From Jeotgalicoccus aerolatus (GTDB lineage Bacteria > Bacillota > Bacilli > Staphylococcales > Salinicoccaceae), in NCBI RefSeq assembly GCF_014635205.1, contig NZ_BMCN01000002.1, positions 248,001 through 312,000 of the forward strand: DNA of 64,000 nt, written 5' to 3'. The translations under genes were made by a program, and so were the position numbers. A model generated the notes under the pieces. The model searched no databases. It saw only the letters and a program-made list of their open reading frames with translations, and was not told the origin of the DNA. The stretch's first letter is position 1; the number at the start of each line of letters is the position of its first letter. Shown piece after piece: positions 44,918-54,457 of this stretch.

Positions 44918-46012
44918 TTAATTTTCGTGCTGACTTTCCTCGTAGCGTAAGCGCTGACGATAACCATAAGTACTTTTCTGAATGGTTTCTTTATCCTGCA
45001 AGCCGGCACCAATTGCTCCGGCAACGGTTGTAATCGATGCTGCAAACCAGGCAAGCTCTAAGTAAAATTGAATGCCTATATTGTCAGCCTGCAGAGTTTC
45101 AGCAACGAAATCAGGCGGCAGTAAAACCGCACTGCCTGCAAGGAAAAGCAAGTAGAGCAGCAGGTAGTAAAGCAGCAAGGAAATAAATAAAGTCAGCAAA
45201 GTCGTACTGTTATACAAAGAAACAATACGCCGGCTTTCTCCTTCTTTCTGATTTTCCCACAGGTCATGGGAAAATATAATCCATATCAGCATGCCGATAA
45301 TTGATAGTACTGATACTGCCACCAGGCGCCAAGTCGGAAACAGATAGGATAAATTCCACATCGTAGAGAATATAATACCGAATGAGCCGGTAGCAAAAGC
45401 AATGGCTGTGACACCGCTTAAGCTTTGCATCATGTTATAGGGGTTGTTTGAAAATGTCATGCCGCTGATCAGCCTGGCCATACCGCCAATTTTAGAACGC
45501 ATATAAAAAAGCAGGTGTTTTTCTTTGGAGTTCTCGATATATCCTCTTGAAGATTTAAGTTTAGAAAAGGTGAATAGATTATTTAATGCATGGACTTCCT
45601 GTTTTATATGGTATTCATTATCGGCTGTTTTATCGATAATGCTGACGGTATTAATAATGGCATTTTTAATTTTCTGTTTCATGGGTCTCCAGCCGAAAGC
45701 CGGCAAAGATATCATGGAAATGCCCTTTGTGGTATCAATATCAATAACGACAGGTTTATATTCATAGAAAAGCGGTAAGTCTGTCAGACTGATTAAATAA
45801 TCCAGACTGTTTTCCCTAAGGTATTCATCAATACGTGTATATATTTTCTCTGAGAGTTCGGTCTTTCCTGTCAGAGGATCGGTAAAGATATCGATTTCCC
45901 AATCACTGCCGTCTGCCAGCTCGGCTTTTAATTCAGCAGTTAACTCGTCCTTAATTTTATTTACAAAATCTGCGGCAATGCCGGGTGCTGTGACTAGTGC
46001 GAGACGTCTCAT
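44918..46012 (-). CDS. Unknown membrane protein with N-terminal alpha/beta domain, paralogue 2
   Basis: 364 residues. Residues 1-130 look soluble and alpha/beta: RLALVTAPGIAADFVNKIKDEL, then DYLISLTDLPLF and GISMISLPAFG. Residues about 195-340 hold four membrane helices, the third long and Leu/Tyr-rich (about 272-297), with a charged tail. It aligns over its full length with the next upstream gene product, sharing the PG-x-A/P start, the V/I-S/T-D-L-P motif, S-L-P-x-x-G and the Tyr-Arg-Gln tail. I do not recognise a named family. It lies 11 bases after its paralogue. Confidence 0.7.
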   Translation of the reverse strand: MRRLALVTAPGIAADFVNKIKDELTAELKAELADGSDWEIDIFTDPLTGKTELSEKIYTRIDEYLRENSLDYLISLTDLPLFYEYKPVVIDIDTTKGISMISLPAFGWRPMKQKIKNAIINTVSIIDKTADNEYHIKQEVHALNNLFTFSKLKSSRGYIENSKEKHLLFYMRSKIGGMARLISGMTFSNNPYNMMQSLSGVTAIAFATGSFGIIFSTMWNLSYLFPTWRLVAVSVLSIIGMLIWIIFSHDLWENQKEGESRRIVSLYNSTTLLTLFISLLLYYLLLYLLFLAGSAVLLPPDFVAETLQADNIGIQFYLELAWFAASITTVAGAIGAGLQDKETIQKSTYGYRQRLRYEESQHEN

Positions 46013-46023
46013 TATTTACCTCC

Positions 46024-47127
46024 TCAAGTACTTTCATTCCAGTCATTATCTTCCTGTAATTTTTCATGACGGTAGGCCTGTCTGTATGAATAAGTGACAT
46101 TTCTTATCTTCTCTTCACTTTCTGCAGTTGATCCAAGTGCACCTGCCATCATGCCGAGGGATGTAGTGAACCATATTAGATTCATATAGTTTGGCACTGT
46201 TGAATTGGCATCAGACTGAGTCCAATCATTGAATAGAGCAGGCGGCACAAATATAGTGATAGAAATAGTCAGCAGAATGTAAAGAATGATGTAGTTAGCA
46301 AAAGTGATGAACAAGAGTGTCATAAATGTCGTGAAGTTATATAAACGCCGGTAATGATGGTGCGTTTTATAAGACGAAGGTTCCCATAACTTATGCGCAT
46401 ACATCAGCCAAATAACCATACCGATGATTGAAAAAAACGTGAGTAATATTAGCCGCCAGGGCTGATAATCAATACTGAGCTGCCAAGGGTTAGAAAAGAT
46501 TGCGATATAAGTGCCGGTAGCAAAAGCAAGGGAGACCAGAGTTTTAAAATTAGTAATAATTGTCCAGGGCTCATTAATATAAGTCATACCTAAAAGGAGC
46601 TTCAGCCAGCCGAGAATGTATGAGTTAATAATATAGCGCTGTGTACTGTCGCTGCCTTTTATTGGCGTTTCTAAACGAGTCTGTCCAACTTTTGGTGTTG
46701 ATAAATCATCGCTGGTCTTAGATGTGTTTTTATCAAATTTATAAAGATATTCCAAGTGGTGAATAATCATCCTTTTTAACTTGGTTTTTATAAAAAGGAA
46801 ACCCAGGGAGGGCAGAGAAAGCAATGATACCGACTTTGGAGAATTAAATTCGGAAATGACAACCTGCCGGTGAGATAAGCTGGGCAGATCGCTGACAGCC
46901 ACGACAAAATCCCAATCATTCCGTTCTTTAATCGCTACCATGTTATGAACGGATTCATTTATATATTCAGACGAACTGGTCAGGACACTGACTTCCATTT
47001 CGAAAGTCCATTGGCAATCACTGCTTATATTTTCTGCAGCCAGTTCAGACAGATCATCAATAATGTTATCCAGCAGTTTTTTTGGCAGGCCGGGTGCTGG
47101 TATTAAGCCGACTTTAATCGCGGTCAT
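46024..47127 (-). CDS. Unknown membrane protein with N-terminal alpha/beta domain, paralogue 1
   Basis: 367 residues from the ATG at 47127 behind AAAGGAG; an in-frame start at 47166 is upstream of that site. Same plan as the following gene: soluble first 140 residues (KVGLIPAPGLPKKLLDNIIDD, DFVVAVSDLPSL, VSLLSLPSLG) and four membrane helices from about 205, ending in VTYSYRQAYRHEK. Both look like subunits of one membrane complex. A CRP-like palindrome is 84 bases upstream. No function can be assigned. Confidence 0.7.
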   Translation of the reverse strand: MTAIKVGLIPAPGLPKKLLDNIIDDLSELAAENISSDCQWTFEMEVSVLTSSSEYINESVHNMVAIKERNDWDFVVAVSDLPSLSHRQVVISEFNSPKSVSLLSLPSLGFLFIKTKLKRMIIHHLEYLYKFDKNTSKTSDDLSTPKVGQTRLETPIKGSDSTQRYIINSYILGWLKLLLGMTYINEPWTIITNFKTLVSLAFATGTYIAIFSNPWQLSIDYQPWRLILLTFFSIIGMVIWLMYAHKLWEPSSYKTHHHYRRLYNFTTFMTLLFITFANYIILYILLTISITIFVPPALFNDWTQSDANSTVPNYMNLIWFTTSLGMMAGALGSTAESEEKIRNVTYSYRQAYRHEKLQEDNDWNEST

Positions 47128-47210
47128 AAAATTCTCCTTTCGTAAAAAAAATGAATGAAGCAACAATAAAATATTACCCTGTTTTAAGAGTTTTTAAGCT
47201 GATTTTGTCT

Positions 47211-47230
47211 AATGTGAACAAAATCACATT
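47211..47230. promoter_or_regulatory. CRP/ArcR-like palindrome
   Basis: AATGTGAACAAAATCACATT has perfect 7-base arms and fits TGTGA-N6-TCACA of the Crp superfamily. It sits between the divergent membrane-protein pair and the SDR gene, about 65 bases before a TATAAC (47274-47279) on plus. Confidence 0.6.
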
Positions 47231-47315
47231 ATATTATCGTTCTTTCTCCTATGTTGTCTGAAAATTTAGATGATATAACAAGAGTAAGCAAGAAAATCAT
47301 TTTGGAGGTAATAAA

Positions 47316-48044
47316 ATGGCAAAACTACAAGACAAAGTCGTCATTATCACAGGTGGTATTTCAGGAATCGGAAAAGCATCAGCAGAATTGTTTAATAAAG
47401 AAGGCGCAAAACTAGTACTTGTTGACCTGGACGAGAATAAAGGGAACGAAGCGGCAAAAGAAATCGGCGGAGAAACGATTTTCGTGCAGGCAGATGTTAC
47501 TAGTGAAGAAGATGCAAAAAAAGTATTTGATACAACTATAGAAAAATTTGGACGTGTGGACATTCTATTCAATAACGCTGGTATTGGTGTAACTAAAGCA
47601 ACGCACGAAGTTACTTACGCTGAATACCGTAAAACGGTAAATGTAGACCTCGATGCAGTGTTCTTGTATTCTAAACTGGCAATAGACTACTTCCGTGAGC
47701 AGGGCAGCGGAAATATTATTAATACAGCATCGATGTACGACTGGATCGGTGCCGCAGGTAACGCTGCATATAACGCTGCAAAAGGCGGAGTCATTAACTT
47801 AACACGCTCACTGGGTATTGAGTACGCAGCAGAAAACATTCGTGTGAATGCACTTTGCCCGGGCTTCATTGATACACCGATTATTCCGGTTGAAATGAAA
47901 GAAGCACTGATAGGAATTACACCAATTGGCCGTCTGGGTACATCCGAAGAAATGGCTAAAGCGGCGTTATTCTTAGCGTCAGATGATTCTTCATTCATGA
48001 CAGCAAATACACTCACTGTAGACGGCGGCTTTACAGCGCAATAA
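47316..48044 (+). CDS. Short-chain dehydrogenase/reductase (FabG-like)
   Basis: 242 residues of classical SDR. TGGISGIGKASAELF is the NAD(P) loop, NNAGIG the structural motif, and TASMYDWIGAAGNAAYNAAKGG gives the catalytic Ser-Tyr-x-x-x-Lys. The end DDSSFMTANTLTVDGGFTAQ is typical. The family includes glucose and acetoin dehydrogenases and FabG; with no fatty-acid genes nearby a redox role on a small alcohol is more likely. GGAGG precedes the ATG. Confidence 0.9.
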   Translation: MAKLQDKVVIITGGISGIGKASAELFNKEGAKLVLVDLDENKGNEAAKEIGGETIFVQADVTSEEDAKKVFDTTIEKFGRVDILFNNAGIGVTKATHEVTYAEYRKTVNVDLDAVFLYSKLAIDYFREQGSGNIINTASMYDWIGAAGNAAYNAAKGGVINLTRSLGIEYAAENIRVNALCPGFIDTPIIPVEMKEALIGITPIGRLGTSEEMAKAALFLASDDSSFMTANTLTVDGGFTAQ

Positions 48045-48062
48045 TAAATTACGAAAGCAATT

Positions 48063-48092
48063 AAAGGCTGAGGTTGCAACCTCAGCCTTTTT
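48063..48092 (+). terminator. Terminator after the SDR gene
   Basis: AAAGGCTGAGGTT / AACCTCAGCCTTT with a GC centre, then a T run. Confidence 0.9.
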
Positions 48093-48191
48093 CTTGCGCA
48101 ATATAGAAGTTTAGCTGATAAAACATTGTTTATGTTCTATATAAATTATGGTATGATATATTTCATTATTCAGAAAATTAGGTGTTGCCAT

Positions 48192-49700
48192 ATGTCCATG
48201 GATTTTATTCTATCTGTTTTACCGCCAGTTATTGCAATTGCACTCGCATTTATTACAAGAAATGTTATTATCTCATTATTTATAGGCTGTCTGGCTGGTG
48301 TTCTTATTATTTTAAATGGTAATGCGTTGATAATGATACAAACACTTATCGGTGATTACTTTTTTGTTCAGCTGACTGAGGGGTACAATGCAGGTATAAT
48401 TGTTCTGTTGTTATTTATAGGTGGATTTGTTACTTTAATTGAACAATCCGGAGGTGGACAGGCATTTGCCGGAATGTTCATTAAGTATATTAAGACACGT
48501 GTATCTGCTCAACTCGGCGCTTTTATAGGCGGACTGATTATATTTTTCTCAGATCTTGGATCACCACTGATCAACGGTCCCGTATTTGAATCTATTTTTG
48601 ATAAACTGAAAATTTCCCGAGAAAAACTCGCTTGGATTATTGACTCCACAGCATCTCCAGTAGCAGTTATGATTCCATTTATAGGCTGGGGAGTATACAT
48701 AATGGGGCTGCTAAACTCACAAATCGAGCAATTATCTTTAAACATTACCGACTGGGATTTATTTATGCAGTCTCTGCCGTATTTTATTTACCCTATACTT
48801 GCTGTTACAGTCGTACCAGTGATCATACTTTCAAAACGTGAGATTGGTCCAATGAGAAAAGCTGAGATTCGAACGCTTCAAGGTAAAAAGTACTGGGATC
48901 AATCGAAACCGATGAGAAATTCAACATTGCTTGGTAGTGATTCAAAGAAAGCCAAACCCATCATGGTATGGCTACCGCTTTTCGTTATGTTGGCTGTACT
49001 AGTTACTTTACTCATACCTCTCGGATTTCCATTTGGACAAATTGATGGTAATGGCTTTAGAGTGGCGCTAACGACTTCTTATTTTCTGGCAGCAATGGTC
49101 ATGATTGCTTTACTCGTCTACTATAAAGTTGATACTGCAAATAATGTATTTACCATTTATCTGAATGGTATGAGTAAGATGACTCAGATTATTATCGTGC
49201 TTATTTTAGCATGGTCTCTTGGAGCTATTATAGATGAACTCGAAACAGCTAGTAACATTGCACAGTTATTGGATGGTAATGTTCCTGCATTTATCATTCC
49301 AGCATTGATTTTAATTGTTGGTGCCTTTATGTCTTTTGCAAGTGGATCTTCATGGGGGACTTTTGCAGTTATGATGCCGTTAGCTATTCCACTAGGCGAA
49401 TATTTTAATTTACCATTAATGATTTGTGTAGGTGCAGTTATATCTGCAGGGCTTTTTGGCGATCACTCGTCACCTATTTCTGATACTACAATTTTATCGT
49501 CGACTGGTGCAGGCTCAGATCTTACAGATCATAACAAAACACAAATACCAATATCTTTAATGAATGGTGGAATTACATTAATCACGCTGCTAATCGCGCC
49601 AATTCTAACGGTACCTTGGCTCGTTTTCCTGAGTATCGCACTTATGATTGTTTGCGTATTTATATTTGGGCGGAAAATAATTATAAAACAAGAAGTATAG
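48192..49700 (+). CDS. NhaC-family Na+/H+ antiporter
   Basis: 502 residues from the ATG at 48192 behind AGGTG; a longer frame from 48126 includes AT-rich leader. About 11-12 membrane segments. MDFILSVLPPVIAIALAFITRN, FSDLGSPLINGPVFE, SFASGSSWGTFAVMMPLAIPLG and FGDHSSPISDTTILSSTGAGSD are the NhaC superfamily motifs. Relatives exchange Na+ for H+, malate/lactate or amino acids. The DNA looks more AT-rich than its neighbours by eye. Monocistronic. Confidence 0.88.
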   Translation: MSMDFILSVLPPVIAIALAFITRNVIISLFIGCLAGVLIILNGNALIMIQTLIGDYFFVQLTEGYNAGIIVLLLFIGGFVTLIEQSGGGQAFAGMFIKYIKTRVSAQLGAFIGGLIIFFSDLGSPLINGPVFESIFDKLKISREKLAWIIDSTASPVAVMIPFIGWGVYIMGLLNSQIEQLSLNITDWDLFMQSLPYFIYPILAVTVVPVIILSKREIGPMRKAEIRTLQGKKYWDQSKPMRNSTLLGSDSKKAKPIMVWLPLFVMLAVLVTLLIPLGFPFGQIDGNGFRVALTTSYFLAAMVMIALLVYYKVDTANNVFTIYLNGMSKMTQIIIVLILAWSLGAIIDELETASNIAQLLDGNVPAFIIPALILIVGAFMSFASGSSWGTFAVMMPLAIPLGEYFNLPLMICVGAVISAGLFGDHSSPISDTTILSSTGAGSDLTDHNKTQIPISLMNGGITLITLLIAPILTVPWLVFLSIALMIVCVFIFGRKIIIKQEV

Positions 49701-49721
49701 AATTTATAAGTTAAATAGAAA

Positions 49722-49761
49722 CAGCTTGGAGATCAATAGTTTGATTTCCAAGCTGATTTTT
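49722..49761 (+). terminator. Terminator after the NhaC gene
   Basis: CAGCTTGGAGATCAA / TTGATTTCCAAGCTG (one wobble) with a TAGT loop, then ATTTTTA. Confidence 0.85.
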
Positions 49762-49803
49762 ATTAGATGTATGATGACGGTCGAATGAGTTATATGATTG
49801 TTA

Positions 49804-51762
49804 CTAGTTAAGATATCGGTGTTTCATTAAAGTTTTCAGCATATCAATTTCATATCTCAGACGCTTGCCGATTTCTGTATCTCTGACTTTTTTTCGCTCG
49901 AGTTCTTCGTCGACGATTCTTCTGACGGCGAGAACGTCTGACTCGTTTTCCAGTACCTTATCTTTTGAATTGAACTCCTGATGCGCTACCAGCTGCATAC
50001 CGTATGAATTAAACAGCAATGTATAGCCGGCTATACCTGTTGTTGACTGATAAGCTTTAGAAAAACCGCCGTCAATTACAATTAATTTACCGTCAGCTTT
50101 AATCGGGTTTTCCCCTTCTTTTTCTTTCACAGGTGTATGGCCGTTGACGATGTGTCCGTGTTCAGGGTCAAGATCAAATTCCTTCAAGAATTTTTGTGCC
50201 ATTTCCGGTTTTTCACGTAAAGAGTAGTATGGGTTTTTCACTTCTTTATGAGTGGCCTTATCACTGATAAAGTATCTTTCAAAAGTTGTCATCGCACGTT
50301 TTCCAAATAGAGAAGATTTTTTACCTGTCCATAAGTACCAGATTAAATCTGTTGCCAGATCTTCAGTATCGTCAAGGTGTGTAAAGGCATGGCGTAAATA
50401 TATTTCGAACTGATCAAGCAGTTCTCTGCCGTAATACATTTCACCATTGATTTCCATACCCTCCATATCGCAGTTTTCAGTGACTGGAATACAGCCGTGA
50501 ATTAAAAGATTGCCGTTATAACGTAAGTACAGACTGCCTTTTTTCATCATAAAATTCATATGGCGTTTCAATTTCTCTGACTGCTGCACCGAGATAAGCA
50601 GTGTATTCATCACGTCTGCTTCTTCGTCAGTCAGCTGGGATGGGTTATTTCTGTTTACAGTGCTGAAACAAGTATTTTCAAGCGGATAAGTTTTATCTCC
50701 GACAGTATATTCCATCGTGTCGTAATTAATGTTTTCCAAGACGAGACGGTCATCCATATCAAATGACGGCCGTCTTTTAATAATTGGTGATTCTAATTTG
50801 AACTGAATCATCGATATTGCCTGCTGCACTTTAGTCATCTGCAGCTGCTCATCTTCTGTTAAGGGCTTGCCGGACGTTTTCTTTGGATGAAAGGCCGGGT
50901 TATCATCATAATATTTATCAGCTAAAGTAAAGAGCGGTCGGAGATTAATACCGTACGCATCTTCAATAATATCGAGGTTATTGTAACGGGCACAAATCCG
51001 TATAATATTCGCAAGACAGACCTTTGAACCTGCATAGGCACCGAGCCACAGCACATCATGATTTCCCCATTGTATATCTACGGAGTGATAATCAATAAGC
51101 GTGTCCATAATTTTGTCGGGCTCCGGTCCGCGGTCGTATATATCTCCAACGACGTGCAGGTGATCGACGACTAAACGCTGTATGGTAAATGACAAGCCGG
51201 TAATTAATTTGTTAGCCTGGCCGAGTTCGATAATCTCGTTTAAGATTCGATCATAATAGCGTTTCTTATTATCGTGCTCATCTTTTTTATAGAGCAGTTC
51301 TTCAATAATATAGGCAAACTGGGGCGGCAGTGCCTTACGCAGTTTTGAGCGCGTATATTTTGAAGAAGAATGGGCAACCAGCTCGATGAGCTGTTCAATT
51401 TTAGATTTATACCATGCTGCTAATTCTTCTTTATCCGTAAACTGATTTTTAATCAGCGTGAGTTTTTCCTTTGGATAGTAAACGAGGGCAGCCAGCTCGC
51501 TGAGTTCGTCATCGGTCAGCCGGTCTTTGAAAATATCATCAATTTTTACTTTAACATTACCTGAACCATTGCGAAGTACATGCTGAAATGACTGGAACTC
51601 TCCGTGTAGGTCACTCACAAAGTGCTCGGTTCCTTTTGGCAGCTCCAGTATAGATTCTAAATTTATAATTTCAGTTGCTACTTTTTCTTCTGAATCAAAC
51701 TTCTCAGCCAAAAGCTGAAAATATTGGGATTTATAATCTGTCGTCATATTTGATACAGTCAC
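49804..51762 (-). CDS. fbp: Class III fructose-1,6-bisphosphatase
   Basis: 652 residues; B. subtilis Fbp has about 670. Metallophosphatase motifs are [36 protein letters not shown] and [14 protein letters not shown]. It dephosphorylates fructose-1,6-bisphosphate for gluconeogenesis and is a Bacillales-specific enzyme class. The start is a GTG ten bases after AGGAG; an ATG five codons later lacks a ribosome site. Monocistronic. Confidence 0.95.
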   Translation of the reverse strand: MTVSNMTTDYKSQYFQLLAEKFDSEEKVATEIINLESILELPKGTEHFVSDLHGEFQSFQHVLRNGSGNVKVKIDDIFKDRLTDDELSELAALVYYPKEKLTLIKNQFTDKEELAAWYKSKIEQLIELVAHSSSKYTRSKLRKALPPQFAYIIEELLYKKDEHDNKKRYYDRILNEIIELGQANKLITGLSFTIQRLVVDHLHVVGDIYDRGPEPDKIMDTLIDYHSVDIQWGNHDVLWLGAYAGSKVCLANIIRICARYNNLDIIEDAYGINLRPLFTLADKYYDDNPAFHPKKTSGKPLTEDEQLQMTKVQQAISMIQFKLESPIIKRRPSFDMDDRLVLENINYDTMEYTVGDKTYPLENTCFSTVNRNNPSQLTDEEADVMNTLLISVQQSEKLKRHMNFMMKKGSLYLRYNGNLLIHGCIPVTENCDMEGMEINGEMYYGRELLDQFEIYLRHAFTHLDDTEDLATDLIWYLWTGKKSSLFGKRAMTTFERYFISDKATHKEVKNPYYSLREKPEMAQKFLKEFDLDPEHGHIVNGHTPVKEKEGENPIKADGKLIVIDGGFSKAYQSTTGIAGYTLLFNSYGMQLVAHQEFNSKDKVLENESDVLAVRRIVDEELERKKVRDTEIGKRLRYEIDMLKTLMKHRYLN

Positions 51763-51880
51763 TGTCTAACACTCCTATAGTAAAGTCTCACATTATCTCT
51801 ATTATATCCGTTACTGTATAAATGATAAATGATTGTATGAAAAAGTCGTATTATATTAGAGAAGTAACGTTTGACAGATT

Positions 51881-52909
51881 TTATCTGGACATGTTTGGCA
51901 GGGCAGACCGCCGATCTTTATAAAGCTTAAACAGGACATTATGACTGGGTTTCTCGACATAGTGCAGTATCAGATGTGCAAGAATCAGGCTGATGCCTAT
52001 CGGTATAATTAAAAACACTTCATGCATGTAGCCCATTGATTCCAGCTTGTGAATAATAATATAACCAATGTTCTGATGAATTAAATACAGCGGGAAGGAC
52101 AAGGCACCAAGATATACGAGCGTATCTGATTTCAGCCACTGCATTTTATCGTTTAAAATAAGATAAAATACGCCGATGAAAAATAGAGTGAACATGCCGT
52201 TAGTGAACCCTTCAAATGAAAAATCATATACGACGGCTACAAGAATCATTAACGTGTACTTTAAATGATTGCCGTGCTGCCAAATATAATAGAACATAAT
52301 ACCAATAATAAACATCTGGCAGTAATTGGACATTGAGAATTTTTCCAGCAGAGATGTCATTTCAGTATCCATGACCCCGTTTGTCAGCTGGATAGCTGCT
52401 GAGACCAGGAGCCAGAGGCCGGTGAAAATCATCACCTTCCGTTCCAGTTTAAAGATTAAAAGTATTGCCATTAAAAGATAGAAGGTCAGTTCAACACGCA
52501 ATGACCAGTAAACACCGTCGACATTTTTAAAGCCGAAGAAATCCTGGAACATTGTAAGGTTAACGAGCATGTCGGCCGCACCGGTTTTCAAAGTGCCGAG
52601 CGAAGATATACCGACGACAGCAAAAGTGACAATAATAGCAAAAATATAAGTTGGATACAGACGGATTGCCCTTTTAGTTAAAAAATCGGACGTTGATCTT
52701 ACCTTTAGGACAGACATGTAAATCACAAAGCCGCTGATTATAAAAAACAGCTGTACACCGTAATGTCCAAATGAAAATATTTCGATATAATTTTCTTTTA
52801 TGTGTCCAAATTTTTCATCATATAAAATTATATAGTGATATAAAACAACAATTATTGCTGCGATGCCTCTTAATGCATCGATTTCTGTAAATCTTTTCTT
52901 TTCACTCAT
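51881..52909 (-). CDS. Acyltransferase family 3 membrane protein (OafA/YrhL-like)
   Basis: 342 residues from the ATG at 52909 after GAGGAG; an in-frame start at 52924 precedes that site. About ten membrane segments. RFTEIDALRGIAAIIVVLYHY carries the catalytic region (D-x-L-R-G-x-A-A and HY), and GVQLFFIISGFVIYMS the second motif. Such proteins acylate cell-surface glycans such as peptidoglycan or teichoic acids. There is no C-terminal SGNH domain, so a partner would be needed for some transfer types. Confidence 0.88.
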   Translation of the reverse strand: MSEKKRFTEIDALRGIAAIIVVLYHYIILYDEKFGHIKENYIEIFSFGHYGVQLFFIISGFVIYMSVLKVRSTSDFLTKRAIRLYPTYIFAIIVTFAVVGISSLGTLKTGAADMLVNLTMFQDFFGFKNVDGVYWSLRVELTFYLLMAILLIFKLERKVMIFTGLWLLVSAAIQLTNGVMDTEMTSLLEKFSMSNYCQMFIIGIMFYYIWQHGNHLKYTLMILVAVVYDFSFEGFTNGMFTLFFIGVFYLILNDKMQWLKSDTLVYLGALSFPLYLIHQNIGYIIIHKLESMGYMHEVFLIIPIGISLILAHLILHYVEKPSHNVLFKLYKDRRSALPNMSR

Positions 52910-53034
52910 TATGATACTCCTCATAATCCGACAGATTTATATATTCTGCGTATTTTGCGGTGTGTTCTAATAATTGAATCAATATATAACATCACCCTTG
53001 AGAAATTCAAATAAAAAGCGGCTGGAAAAGAAAA

Positions 53035-53064
53035 AACTGTTCAGGATACTCACCCTGAACAGTT
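53035..53064 (-). terminator. Terminator of the yerC unit (minus)
   Basis: On minus AACTGTTCAGG / CCTGAACAGTT with a 7-8-base loop, followed by TTTTCTTTT. It lies just after the small broken gene downstream of yerC. Confidence 0.8.
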
Positions 53065-53068
53065 GATA

Positions 53069-53214
53069 TTATAAATCATTTTCTTCTTTTTTCTTCGTCA
53101 CATAGCTGAGTAAATCCAGCATAATCCGTGCTGCAGTTTGTCCGGTCATTCCGGTTAAATCGTAAAAGAGGCCAAATCGCCAAATTCTCCAATTCTTAAT
53201 TCATAGTAACGCAT
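53069..53214 (-). pseudogene. Small gene after yerC, apparently broken by a one-base deletion
   Basis: Read from the ATG at 53214 the frame gives MRYYELRIGEFGDLASF and then stops. One extra T in the four-T run at about 53164-53167 would continue it as YDLTGMTGQTAARIMLDLLS and close at TAA 53069-53071 with a KKKEEN-rich tail, about 48 residues. It starts four bases after the yerC stop and ends before the terminator, as a second gene of that unit would. The product is unknown; the break may be a sequencing error. Confidence 0.5.
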
Positions 53215-53218
53215 ACCG

Positions 53219-53506
53219 TTATTTTAATCTGTCCAATACTGTCTTATAACCTTCACTGCCGTAGTCTAGGCAGCGTTTTACACGCGATACAGTGGCGCTC
53301 GATGCACCCGTTTCTTCTTGTATTTTAGAATATGTTTTTCCTTCATCGATGAGTTTTGCAACTTGAAAACGCTGCTTCAATGCAACGAGTTCATTTGATG
53401 TGCAAATATCATCAAAAAATTTATAGCAGTCCTCTTTTGTTTCGAGTGACAAAATTCCATCGAACAAATCGTCCAGTTCCTGGCCTTTTAATTTGTCTAT
53501 TTGCAT
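53219..53506 (-). CDS. yerC: YerC/YecD TrpR-family DNA-binding protein (HisR-like)
   Basis: 95 residues. TrpR-type fold: DDLFDGILSLETKEDCYKFFDD, LVALKQRFQVAKLIDEGKTYSKI and ETGASSATVSRVKRCLDY as helix-turn-helix. It is divergent from the his operon. Regulon databases describe a TrpR-family HisR regulator of histidine genes in Bacillales, and YerC in that position fits; binding here is inferred. The start has a weak GGGAG ribosome site. Confidence 0.85.
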   Translation of the reverse strand: MQIDKLKGQELDDLFDGILSLETKEDCYKFFDDICTSNELVALKQRFQVAKLIDEGKTYSKIQEETGASSATVSRVKRCLDYGSEGYKTVLDRLK

Positions 53507-53555
53507 AGCTTCAACTCCCAGTACTGATTTTAATATTACTTTAACATACTAAATC

Positions 53556-53623
53556 GATAAAGAAAATGGTTGTATATATAAATTATCTTTGTTACTATTT
53601 TAATTATTAAGTAATTCTTTATC
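53556..53623 (+). promoter_or_regulatory. his operon promoter region with inverted repeat
   Basis: TTGTAT (53570-53575), 17-base spacer, TACTAT (53593-53598) form a plausible promoter. The pair GATAAAGAA (53556-53564) and TTCTTTATC (53615-53623) makes a 9-base inverted repeat around it, a candidate site pair for the divergently encoded YerC. Spacing is loose, so confidence is limited. Confidence 0.4.
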
Positions 53624-53650
53624 TCGCTAAAGTGCTAAAGGAGAGTAATT

Positions 53651-54457
53651 ATGACAAACAACATTTTAATTTTAAAAAGACTGGATCTCGGTCAGAAATA
53701 TTTAGAGCAGCTCGACACTGCAGGCTACACACTGGTGGATATGAATATGATTGAGCCATTTTCTATCGATGATAAATACCACCATCCAACAAGTGTTGTT
53801 TTCGAAAGAAATAATACGATGTATGCCATACGGAGTGACTGGACACGTACATTGATGAACTTTAACAGCAATTATTACTCTGACGATATTAGATTCGGCT
53901 ATTTTGGTCCTGTAGTGAGAGAGAATGAATCATTCTACCAGGCAGGTGTTGAATTATACCGGGCAAATGAAAAGGATATGATAGAAGCCGTGTTAATGCA
54001 TATGAATTTTGTTGAGGACTATGCAGAAACTTCTATTAAAACTATGGTCATTAATAATGATCAGTTGATCGATTTATTCATTGAAAAATATCAGCTGTCA
54101 GAGGATATACGACAATTAATTTACAGTAAAAACATCTCAGAGCTGAGAAGAGTGCTCGGCAAAGATCATGATTTATACAAAATAATCAGTGCAAAAGTCA
54201 GTGATCAGTTCGATATGGTGAGTAAAATTTTTGGAGACACAAAAGCCATGCAGGCTATCGCTCATTTAAAAGAAGAAATTACCGAAGAAAACACTAAATT
54301 TATTTTAGATTTATCATTCCGTTCGCCCCAAAATTATTATAATGGTTTGTATTTTCAAGCATTTTTAAATTCAAACTCTCCTATATTGAGCGGCGGAGAG
54401 TATAACAGCAATGCATTCGGTATCGGTTTAAATTTAGCAGACGGAGGACTTATATGA
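53651..54457 (+). CDS. hisZ: ATP phosphoribosyltransferase regulatory subunit HisZ (short form)
   Basis: 268 residues, like the short staphylococcal HisZ and shorter than the roughly 390 of other bacteria. The class II synthetase-like core has EPFSIDDKYHHPTSVVFERN, MYAIRSDWTRTLMNF, RFGYFGPVVREN and ILSGGEYNSNAFGIGLNL. It is the HisRS-like partner required by short HisG. First gene of the his operon; AAAGGAGAG precedes the ATG, and it overlaps hisG by four bases. Confidence 0.9.
   Translation: MTNNILILKRLDLGQKYLEQLDTAGYTLVDMNMIEPFSIDDKYHHPTSVVFERNNTMYAIRSDWTRTLMNFNSNYYSDDIRFGYFGPVVRENESFYQAGVELYRANEKDMIEAVLMHMNFVEDYAETSIKTMVINNDQLIDLFIEKYQLSEDIRQLIYSKNISELRRVLGKDHDLYKIISAKVSDQFDMVSKIFGDTKAMQAIAHLKEEITEENTKFILDLSFRSPQNYYNGLYFQAFLNSNSPILSGGEYNSNAFGIGLNLADGGLI

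Noticed and set aside
45525..45767. 80-residue plus-strand frame
   Set aside because: Antisense shadow of the unknown membrane protein; no ribosome site.
53625..53641. Direct repeat GCTAAAGTGCTAAAG before hisZ
   Set aside because: Short and overlapping the ribosome site; explained by the AAAGGAG sequence.
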